NCBI GenBank assembly: GCA_963755695.1
Contig: CAVWLB010000001.1
Coordinates: forward strand, 1,116,001 to 1,180,000
DNA from: QHWT01 sp963755695
Lineage (GTDB): Bacteria; Acidobacteriota; Vicinamibacteria; Vicinamibacterales; 2-12-FULL-66-21
Length of the DNA: 64,000 nt
Reading direction: 5' to 3'
This document shows, piece after piece, positions 52,861 through 61,714 of the stretch. A program made the position numbers and the translations under genes. The notes beneath the pieces are model-generated. The model made no database searches and was not told the origin of the DNA. It saw only the letters and a list, made by a program, of their open reading frames with translations. Position 1 is the stretch's first letter, and each line of letters starts with the position of its first letter.

Positions 52861-53229
52861 TTACGATCTCCCTTTGGCGGTCGTCGCCGTCCAGGAGGGG
52901 GGATCGCTCGCCGGGAACGATTCGGCGACGACATCATCGACCAGGTTGTTCGCGCGCCAGCCGCGCGAGTGCATCGTTCGTTCAACCCACTCTCGCGCGA
53001 TGTTATAGTCGTGCCGTCCCATCGCTGCGCGGACCGCAATGGTTCCGCCCAGCATGGCGAGTAGTCCGCCGGTGAAGCCGCCGCGACGCGCGCCGATCAT
53101 CGTGAGGGCGCTCCCCCAGGCAGCGGTCAACCACCGCTCCTGGTCGAACGTGTTCATCGTGAGGCTTTGGCGATCCCACACGCTCGGCTGACTGCGGGCA
53201 ATAGTCAAATTCTTTGGAGTCTCAGACAC
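52861..53229 (-). CDS. Small membrane protein with ESFPASDPPSW tail
   Basis: GTG 53229 is chosen because AGGAGG lies just upstream. The ~122-residue product (MSETPKNLTIARSQ and onward) has a hydrophobic region (~43-75: AWGSALTMIGARRGGFTGGLLAMLGGTIAVRAA) similar to the DUF2892-like part of the next gene. The C-terminal motif VAESFPASDPPSW occurs at the ends of many small bacterial proteins. Function unknown; likely part of the same envelope unit as the SRPBCC gene. Confidence 0.75.
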   Translation of the reverse strand: MSETPKNLTIARSQPSVWDRQSLTMNTFDQERWLTAAWGSALTMIGARRGGFTGGLLAMLGGTIAVRAAMGRHDYNIAREWVERTMHSRGWRANNLVDDVVAESFPASDPPSWTATTAKGRS

Positions 53230-53360
53230 AGGAATCCTCCTGTCCCTGCGAGGCTGCACAAGCCGTGCCCGGCTCAGACGCCGGGAATCTCGCTCGGATC
53301 CGGTTTGATAAGTAGGAACAACGGCGGCACGTCGATGTCACAAGGCTCAGCCGTTACGGT

Positions 53361-54891
53361 CTACCTGTTGTGATTCGAAACGCCTCGGGTCAAATTGACG
53401 GAAGGCCCGTAGTCGCGCAGGTATTGCCTCACCATCAGCTTCCGTGCGGTGTTCGCGGAACTCATATACCGCACGGTTCCAAAGATTTCGCGCTCGGGCC
53501 ATGGCCGATCGTAACGACCGAGCACCCACCCGAAGCCCGCCCAGGCATTCGGATCCCGTCCGTCGAGCGAATAACGATTCATCAGGTGCGCCATGATCTC
53601 GAGGGCATCCTCAGGTTTGCGCGACCATTCCAAGATTTTCTTGCCCCAAAGCATCCGCATATAGCCGTGGAACCAGCCGTCCCGGAGCAGCTGACGCTGA
53701 ATCGCATTCCAGAGTGGGTCGTGAGTCTCGGCCTGATCAAATGCTTCGATCGAGTAGCGGTACGGTCGCCGGTCGCGACGATGACGATCGAGCGTGCGCT
53801 GCGCCCATGATGGAAGCGATGCGTAGCGATCGAAGCCGTGGACGAACTCGCAGGTATTGAATGCGAGCTCGCGCCAGGTGATCAGCTCGTCGAAAAATGC
53901 CTCTGCGGAAGGGGACGTGTTCCACCAGCCTTCACGGGCTCCGCGTGCCGTTGGCGGAATCTTGCGCGTCGTCCAACGCTCCTGCCTGGCGACAGCGGCA
54001 AACACCTCGTGCACCGAGAGGTGACCGAAATGGATCCAGGGCGACAAGCGGCTCGTCGCATCCCGCTCCGGCTGGTTGTGATCGTCCGCGTATCGCGGGA
54101 GCCCGGTCGAAAGAAACAGTTTGAGGCGTGCGCGCGCCGCGGTCGCGCCGCCGCGCAGTTCCACCGGCCGAATCTCATGGTCGATGGGAAGCGACGCAAG
54201 CGTGGCACCGCTCAAGACTCGACTACCGGCAGCCGGCCATCGGCGATTCACGGATGGCGCCACGGTCGCACGCCGCACGCGCGGCAAGGCCGAGAGCGGC
54301 GTTACCTGAGGGAACTCCGCCAGATGGTCCCGCAAGGTTCGCTGGAGGAAGGCGCGCATGCCGCGCGCGTTGGCGAATGCACGGCCGGCCGCGGCAATCG
54401 GAAGGATGCCGTTCGAATCGACCGCTTCCATGCCGGCCGGCACGTGACGAGCGGCTGCGGTCAGCATCCGAGGCAGAAAGAATGCGGGGTACCAGTCAGT
54501 AACGACCAGGGTCGCGTCCGCAGCGAGCGCAGCGAGCATTCCCTTGCCAGCCCCGCGCGCCGGTTCGACGTAGGCCAGGGTACTCGACCGGCGAGCCCGC
54601 GAGCGCAGTGCGATGCTCCGCCATGCCGTCGAGGACGAACCGATGCAGTCGATCGCTGGCGTAGGGATAATCACACCGGACGGCTTCGAGGATGACGAGC
54701 GGCTTGCTGAATTCGCGGCACGCCTCGACGGCCCGCTGGAGGGCGAAGTTGTATTCGAGACGGCGCGCCGACGTCATCCAGTAGAGCACGTAGCGGCCGT
54801 TCGGGCGCGCAGCGTTGGGATTGAGATGACGAATGCGGGCGTCGGGGACGCGCGCTCCCGCGGGGGCGACTCGGGAATTCACTCGGACCAT
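53361..54891 (-). pseudogene. Class II CPD photolyase, one extra base
   Basis: The N-terminal part from ATG 54891 has class II features: VLYWMTSARRLEYNFALQRAVE, then KPLVILEAVRCDYPYASDRLHRFVLDGMAEH. After GSPVEY the frame switches near 54579 (one extra base in GGG), continuing LAYVEPARGAGKGML. The rest carries the FAD-binding domain: FDELITWRELAFNTC, RWTTRKIPPTARG and DGWFHGYMRMLWGKKILEWS, to DPNAWAGFGWVLGRYDRPWPEREIFGTVRYM. The corrected ~510-residue protein repairs cyclobutane pyrimidine dimers with blue light. Confidence 0.85.
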
Positions 54892-55112
54892 GGTCCTGCC
54901 AGCAAAGTGCCAGTGACCCCGCATCCAGCTCGACCGCCGCGGTGCCGTAGATTTGCGCCACTTCTTGAGATGGCGGTGTGAATCGTGGCTCAACAGCGGA
55001 AACCAATCCGAAAGATCTGGGCGGAGACGGTAAGCGTCTGAGCACCCCCTCGCAGGTTTCGTCGGTTCCGCAGGTCGTGGCTTGACTTGCCGGGAGTTTA
55101 ATGTAACGCTCT

Positions 55113-55128
55113 ATCCGGATATACGGAT
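55113..55128. promoter_or_regulatory. Candidate ArsR-type operator
   Basis: ATCCG (55113-55117) and CGGAT (55124-55128) form an inverted repeat six bases apart, ending nine bases before the ArsR-methyltransferase ATG. ArsR-family proteins typically repress their own promoters through such dyads. A half-similar sequence (ATCCGGATAT) occurs at the PadR promoter near 26568. Confidence 0.5.
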
Positions 55129-55137
55129 GGATCGCAG

Positions 55138-56076
55138 ATGAGCGCGCCGGCGATTTTCGAGGATCTCACGGCGCTCGCCGACGAGACCCGCAGCCGTATG
55201 CTGCTGGTCCTCGAGGCACACGAATTGACGGTGTCGGAGTTGTGCAGCGTGCTGCAGTTACCCCAATCGACCGTCAGCCGTCATTTGAAGACGCTGTCGG
55301 ATGCGAAATGGGTCACTTCGCGTCGCGATGGCACCAGCCGGTACTACACTCTGACCATCGACGGGCGAAACGGCTCGGTCCGCCGTTTGTGGGCGCTGCT
55401 GCGCGATCAAGTGGCCACCTCGTCACGGGCGGACCAGGACGGCCGTCGTCTCAAGGGCGTGCTGGCGCGGCGACAAACCAAGTCGGCAGAATTTTTTGCG
55501 TCGGCCGCAGGCCAATGGGACCGTCTTCGGGAGGAAATGTTCGGCCGCGCCTCGGCACTGCAGGTCCTGCCGGCGCTCCTCGAACCGACTCTGACGATTG
55601 GCGATCTGGGCTGCGGCACCGGACCAACCAGCGCGGCGCTGGCGCCATTCGTCGGGCGCGCAATCGCCGTCGACCGCAGCGGAGAGATGCTGCAGGCGGC
55701 GCGAAGGCGGCTTCGCGAGTTTCCCAACGTCGACGTCAGACGCGGTGAGTTGGAAGCGCTGCCGATCGAGGATGGTGAGCTCGATGCGGCGGTGATGATG
55801 CTGGTGCTGCATCACGTCCCGGATCCATCGGCGGCGCTCGGCGAGGCGGCGCGAGCGGTGAAGCCGGGAGGACGGTTCGTCGTGTGCGACATGCTGCCGC
55901 ACGAGCGCGAAGAGTATAAGCAGCAGATGGGACACGTCTGGCTCGGCTTTGGCGACGATCAGATCCGGCGGCTGCTCGGCGCTGCCGGTTTCACCGATCC
56001 TCGCGTTGTCTCGCTGCCGACGGATCCCGATGCCAAGGGGCCGGCGCTGTTCGTCGCGTCGGCGACGAGAACCTGA
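55138..56076 (+). CDS. ArsR-type regulator fused to SAM-dependent methyltransferase
   Basis: The 312-residue protein combines an ArsR winged helix (~5-95: FEDLTALADETRSRMLLVLEAHELTVSELCSVLQLPQSTVSRHLKTL) with a class I methyltransferase (~130-290: IGDLGCGTGPTSAALAPFVGRAIAVDRSGEML, AAVMMLVLHHVPDPSAALGEA). In similar fusions the methyltransferase part may act as a sensor of S-adenosyl compounds. That idea is supported here by ahcY, which recycles S-adenosylhomocysteine, ~100 bases downstream on the same strand. The dyad just before the start suggests self-repression. Confidence 0.88.
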   Translation: MSAPAIFEDLTALADETRSRMLLVLEAHELTVSELCSVLQLPQSTVSRHLKTLSDAKWVTSRRDGTSRYYTLTIDGRNGSVRRLWALLRDQVATSSRADQDGRRLKGVLARRQTKSAEFFASAAGQWDRLREEMFGRASALQVLPALLEPTLTIGDLGCGTGPTSAALAPFVGRAIAVDRSGEMLQAARRRLREFPNVDVRRGELEALPIEDGELDAAVMMLVLHHVPDPSAALGEAARAVKPGGRFVVCDMLPHEREEYKQQMGHVWLGFGDDQIRRLLGAAGFTDPRVVSLPTDPDAKGPALFVASATRT

Positions 56077-56088
56077 TTGGTGATGAAT

Positions 56089-56153
56089 GAAAGACAGAAG
56101 GCGAACAGAAGACAGCGGTACTTCCTTCTTCCGTCTTCCGCCTTCTGTCTTTC
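56089..56153. repeat. Hairpin R13 (arms GAAAGACAGAAGGC)
   Basis: GAAAGACAGAAGGC (56089-56102) is perfectly inverted as GCCTTCTGTCTTTC (56140-56153), with partly complementary AGAAGAC and GTCTTCC units inside. It fills the gap before ahcY. The arms contain the same GACAGAAGGC as R12. Confidence 0.85.
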
Positions 56154-56177
56154 ACTTTTCGTAGTTGAGGAGAGACG

Positions 56178-57674
<1,497 letters not shown>

Positions 57675-57800
57675 GGGCTTCAGGCTTCGGGCTTCAGGCT
57701 CCAGGCTTACCGCGGCTCACGGATCAAGAGGGCTTTTTGGCCCGACGCTTGAAGCACCGAAGCCTGAAGCCTGAAGCCTGAAGCCTGAAGCCTGAAGCCA
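57675..57800. repeat. Heptamer hairpin R14 (GGCTTCA left, GAAGCCT right)
   Basis: GGCTTCA/GGCTTCG units (57675-57708) are followed, after ~40 bases, by GAAGCCT repeated five times (about 57759-57798). The two arms pair over ~25 bases with one mismatch. It occupies the gap between the convergent ahcY and hydrolase stops. Confidence 0.88.
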
Positions 57801-57803
57801 CCC

Positions 57804-58682
57804 TCATCCGATCTTCAACGCTTCCTTGAGCCAGGCGATCCGATCGAGCCGCGCCTGATATGTGAGCTCGTGTTCGAAGTCGTAGGTCTTCACCGTCTTG
57901 GGACCCTTGATGGCATCGGCCATGGCCGTCGCTGCTTCGTTCTTCACGAACTGATCCTTCGTACCAAACTGCAGAAGCATCGGCCGCGGGGAGATCTTCG
58001 GCAGGTACTTGATTGGATCGAGCGGCGCGAGCTTCGCGATGAAGGCATCCTTGGCGGCTGCCTCGCGTTTCGGGGCGAAGAGGAACCAGTCGCTGAACGC
58101 GCTGGTGCCGGCCATGTAGACGAACGCCGTCACCCGAGGGTCGGCAGCAGTCGCAAGCGCGCCGTACATCGCGCCAAAGTCGTGGCCGACGAGCGCCACC
58201 CGGCTCTTGTCGATGCCGGGCTGTGCCAGCAGCACGTCGAGCGCGCGGCGCAGCTCCTCCGCCTGCAGCACCGAGAAGTCGTAGTCCCTTTCACTCTCGC
58301 GGGTGGGGAACCAGCGTTCAGCCGTCCACGGCGTGTCGATGAGGAGGGACGTCACGCCACTCGCCGCCAGCTCCACCGCTTCGGCAAGAAACTCCGTCCG
58401 GTTGGAGGTCGGTCGCGGCGGCTCGTACCAGTGCACGAACAGCACGGCAGGTTGGGCCGGGCGGCCTTGCTCGCCGGAGGACGACCGGGTCACCAGCGTT
58501 GCTGGATTTCGGGTGCCATCGAGCTTGGCGTAGGTCAGTTGCCTGATGCTTGCGCCAGCTCCTTCCGCGAACTGAACGTCGATTGGCTTCTTCTTGGCGT
58601 CGTAGTCGAACGCGGGGGTTGAGAGCGGCGCTTGTGCGGCCAGTGTGGCCAGCAGCGCCACGGCGAAGAGACGAATCGGCAT
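57804..58682 (-). CDS. Secreted alpha/beta hydrolase with Asp at the nucleophile elbow
   Basis: The 292-residue protein has a signal peptide (MPIRLFAVALLATLAAQAPL). An alpha/beta hydrolase core resembling dienelactone-hydrolase-like enzymes follows: PAVLFVHWYEP near 79, LLIDTPW near 113, ALVGHDFGAMYGAL near 163, PRPMLLQFGTKDQFV near 226 and the His of YDFEHELT near 275. At the nucleophile elbow G-x-Nu-x-G the residue is Asp168, where Ser or Cys is usual. Asp is used by epoxide hydrolases and dehalogenases. The substrate is unknown. Confidence 0.82.
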   Translation of the reverse strand: MPIRLFAVALLATLAAQAPLSTPAFDYDAKKKPIDVQFAEGAGASIRQLTYAKLDGTRNPATLVTRSSSGEQGRPAQPAVLFVHWYEPPRPTSNRTEFLAEAVELAASGVTSLLIDTPWTAERWFPTRESERDYDFSVLQAEELRRALDVLLAQPGIDKSRVALVGHDFGAMYGALATAADPRVTAFVYMAGTSAFSDWFLFAPKREAAAKDAFIAKLAPLDPIKYLPKISPRPMLLQFGTKDQFVKNEAATAMADAIKGPKTVKTYDFEHELTYQARLDRIAWLKEALKIG

Positions 58683-58779
58683 GCCGGCTAGCCTAGCAGT
58701 GGCCGAGCGGTTCTGGCGACGAGGTTGGGACGAATGCCATTGACCGCTATGTAGAATTTAATATATATAGCTTTCCAGA

Positions 58780-59088
58780 ATGGGCCGCTACAACATCACC
58801 TATCCCACCACTCTCGTCCTCCACGCCATTGCCGACGGCGTTCGCTACGGGTTCGACATCGCCGACCGGACCGGCCTCCAGACCGGCACCGTCTATCCCG
58901 CGCTGCGGCGGCTCGAAACGCTCGGGTTCGTCCGATCGAACTGGGAGAACGAGAAGATTGCACGCCGCGAGCAGCGCCCCGCGCGCCGCTACTACGAAAT
59001 CACCGTGCCGGGCACCGCGGCCCTCGACGCGGCGATGAAGCGGTTCGAGAATCTCGGCCGGCTCACACCGCGCGCCCGTCATGCTTAG
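58780..59088 (+). CDS. PadR-family transcriptional regulator
   Basis: The 102-residue protein has the PadR winged helix: TYPTTLVLHAIADGVRYGFDIADRTGLQTGTVYPALRRLETLGFVRSNW and the wing RPARRYYEITVPGTAALDAAM. An AT-rich tract (TTTAATATATATAG, ~58757-58770) with flanking CTAT and ATAG lies before ATG 58780 and may be its operator. Its TAG overlaps the start of the permease gene by 8 bases, a tight PadR/permease unit. Confidence 0.9.
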   Translation: MGRYNITYPTTLVLHAIADGVRYGFDIADRTGLQTGTVYPALRRLETLGFVRSNWENEKIARREQRPARRYYEITVPGTAALDAAMKRFENLGRLTPRARHA

Positions 59089-61699
59089 CCTGCTTCGCCG
59101 CTTCATCGCCTGCGTCGCTCGGCTCACCCCCGCCGGGACCCGCCGCGAGTTCCGGGCCGAGTGGAACGCGGAGCTGGAAACGGCGTGGCCGCAGGCCGGC
59201 AATCGGTCATGGCGCGATCGCGCCAGGCTGGCCGCGCGAGCCCTCGGCTCGATTCCAGATGCCGTGTGCTTGATCCGGCAGCAATGGAGTCTCGAGATGC
59301 TGATTCAGGATGTCCGGTATGCACTGCGCCTGATGCGCCACCGCGTCGGCTACACGGTGATCGTGATCGTCACGCTCGCGCTGGGGATCGGCGCGAACAC
59401 CGCCATGTTCAGCGCGATCCATACGGTGCTGCTCCGGCCGCTTCCGTTCGGCGACCCCTCCCGTCTGGTAATGATCTGGGAAAACGACCGGCTGAATCAC
59501 AAGCCGCGCTACGACGTCGCGCCGGCAAACTTCGACGACTGGCGCACCCAGACCCACACCTTCGACCAGGTTGCCGCGTATGCCGGCCAATCGGGGAGCA
59601 TCACCGGGCCTGGCGAGCCGTTTCACGCCAGCCTCACCGTCGTGACGGCAAACTTCTTCGACACGCTGGGCGTCCGGCCGGCGCTGGGACGGCCGATGAC
59701 CGCAGCCGATGGCGTCTCGCCAAACAATCGTGTGTTCGTGCTGAGCCACGCCGCCTGGCTCACGCATTTCGGCGGCGACCCTAACGTAATCGACCGCATC
59801 GTGCAGGCCGGTGGCAAGCCGCACCGGATCATCGCGGTGATGCCGGCTGGATTTGCGTTTCCGGATCGCGCCACCGAGATTTGGGCTCCGCTCACGCTCA
59901 GGCCGGAGCTCCTCGCCACGCGGGCGCAGCATTTCTTCAGCGTCATCGGACGGGTCAAGCCGTCGGCAACCCTCGAACAGGCGCGGCAGGATCTCGAGAC
60001 CGTTGCGATTGCGGCGCAGAAGAAATTTCCAAGCACCAACGACCAGCGGGGCACGACCATGGTGCCGCTGCAAGAGGCGCTGGTGGGCGACGTGCGCACG
60101 CCCCTCTATTTTCTCGGCGCGGCCGTCGCACTGCTGCTGCTCATCGCGTGTGCCAACGTCGCCAATCTCATGCTGGTGCAGGGGTCGTCCCGGGTGCGTG
60201 AGATGGCGGTCCGGGCCGCGCTCGGCGCGGACCGGTTCCGGATCGCGCGACAGCTGATCGTCGAGGGAGCCTTGTTGGCGCTGGTGAGCGGCGCGGCAGG
60301 CGTCGCGCTTGCGGCCTGGGGCACGCGCGCGCTCGCGCGGGTGGCCGCCGACTACGTGCCGCGGATCAGCGAAGTGCGGATCGATCCGACGGTGCTCACT
60401 TTCGCGGTGCTCCTGTCGCTCGTCACCGGAGTCTTCTTCGCATGTGCGCCAGCGCTGCGAGCCTCGCGGAGCGAGGTGCAGCGCGATCTCCGTGAAGGCG
60501 GCCGGGGCGCAATCGGCAGCGGCCGCTGGCTGCGTAACTCGCTGGTAGTGATCGAGTTTGCCGCGGCCGTCGTGCTGGTCATCGGCGCGGCGCTGCTGCT
60601 CAAGAGCTTCTGGCGGGTCATCCAGGTTCAGCCCGGGTTCGCGACCGCGGAGGTGCTGACCGTCGAAACCGAGCTCCCGCAAGGACGCTACGACGAGGAT
60701 CCTCCGATCCGGCAGTTCTATGCGAGCCTGACCGCGCGCCTCTCCGCCATCCCCGGCGTCCACGCGTCGGCGGTCGTCAACAACCTGCCGTTATCGGGCC
60801 AGGGATGGACGGCGTGGCTGACCATTGAAAACCGGCCCCGGCCGGTTGGAGAGCCGCCGGAAGTGGGCTACCGCGTCGCGAGTCCTGGCTATCTGTCTGC
60901 CATGCGGATTCCGCTGATGCAAGGACGCTGGATATCGGACGCTGATACGCCGGAGTCGCTGAAGGTGCTGGCGGTGAACGAGGCGCTCGCCGCACGGTTC
61001 TTTCCAGCCGGCGATGCCGTCGGCTCCCGCGTCCGGCTGGGTCCGAACCCGAAAGCGCCGTGGCGCACGATTGTCGGGGTGATCGGCAACGTCCACCATG
61101 AGGGACCCGAGATCGAGCCCGCGCCCGAGGCCTTCGAGCCATTCGCGCAGGACTCCTTTGGCGATGTGACGCTGGTCGTGCGCGCCGAAGGCGACCGTGC
61201 CGCTATTGCGACAACGGTGCGAAGCGTCGCCCGCACGATCGACCCTGACGTCGTCCTATGGCGCATGCAGTGGATGGACAACCTCCTGGACGATCATCTT
61301 GCGCCGCGGCGTCTCTCGCTGCTGCTGATCGAGGGGTTCGCGGTCGTGGCGCTGGGCCTGGCGCTGCTCGGCATCTACGGTGTCATGAGTTACGCGGTGA
61401 GCCAGCGGGTGCCCGAGATCGGCGTGCGGATGGCGCTTGGCGCGGCTCCATCGGAGATTCACCGGATGGTCATTCGCGACGGTCTCGCCCTGGCGATTCC
61501 AGGTCTGCTCGCCGGTGCGGCGCTTGCGCTGGGCGTGACGCGGCTCGCGCGCAACCTGCTGTTCGACGTCTCGCCCGCCGATCCGTTCGCGTTTGCGACG
61601 GTCGCGCTCGGCCTGCTCGGCGTCTCGCTCATCGCATGCTACGTTCCTGCGCGGCGGGCGGCACGAGTGGATCCGCTGAGCGCGATCCGGACGGAGTGA
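59081..61699 (+). CDS. ADOP-type orphan permease with N-terminal prefix
   Basis: The 872-residue protein starts with a cytosolic prefix (LLRRFIACVARLTPAGTRREFRAEWNAELE, ~3-80). MQDVRYALRLMRHRVGYTVIVIVTLALGIGANTAMFS-like sequence (~90-120), the MacB periplasmic domain and the FtsX helices around LLLLIACANVANLMLVQGSSRVREMAVRAALG follow. A second periplasmic domain and the C-terminal FtsX unit ending in PARRAARVDPLSAIRTE complete it. No ATPase is encoded nearby. It is translated from a start overlapping the PadR gene, which probably represses the pair. Confidence 0.9.
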   Translation: MLSLLRRFIACVARLTPAGTRREFRAEWNAELETAWPQAGNRSWRDRARLAARALGSIPDAVCLIRQQWSLEMLIQDVRYALRLMRHRVGYTVIVIVTLALGIGANTAMFSAIHTVLLRPLPFGDPSRLVMIWENDRLNHKPRYDVAPANFDDWRTQTHTFDQVAAYAGQSGSITGPGEPFHASLTVVTANFFDTLGVRPALGRPMTAADGVSPNNRVFVLSHAAWLTHFGGDPNVIDRIVQAGGKPHRIIAVMPAGFAFPDRATEIWAPLTLRPELLATRAQHFFSVIGRVKPSATLEQARQDLETVAIAAQKKFPSTNDQRGTTMVPLQEALVGDVRTPLYFLGAAVALLLLIACANVANLMLVQGSSRVREMAVRAALGADRFRIARQLIVEGALLALVSGAAGVALAAWGTRALARVAADYVPRISEVRIDPTVLTFAVLLSLVTGVFFACAPALRASRSEVQRDLREGGRGAIGSGRWLRNSLVVIEFAAAVVLVIGAALLLKSFWRVIQVQPGFATAEVLTVETELPQGRYDEDPPIRQFYASLTARLSAIPGVHASAVVNNLPLSGQGWTAWLTIENRPRPVGEPPEVGYRVASPGYLSAMRIPLMQGRWISDADTPESLKVLAVNEALAARFFPAGDAVGSRVRLGPNPKAPWRTIVGVIGNVHHEGPEIEPAPEAFEPFAQDSFGDVTLVVRAEGDRAAIATTVRSVARTIDPDVVLWRMQWMDNLLDDHLAPRRLSLLLIEGFAVVALGLALLGIYGVMSYAVSQRVPEIGVRMALGAAPSEIHRMVIRDGLALAIPGLLAGAALALGVTRLARNLLFDVSPADPFAFATVALGLLGVSLIACYVPARRAARVDPLSAIRTE

Positions 61700-61714
61700 G
61701 GCGATAATCGCCAT

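Noticed and set aside
56077..56177. SAH riboswitch before ahcY
   Set aside because: The gap is filled by a simple 14-base inverted repeat; the conserved SAH aptamer sequence is absent.
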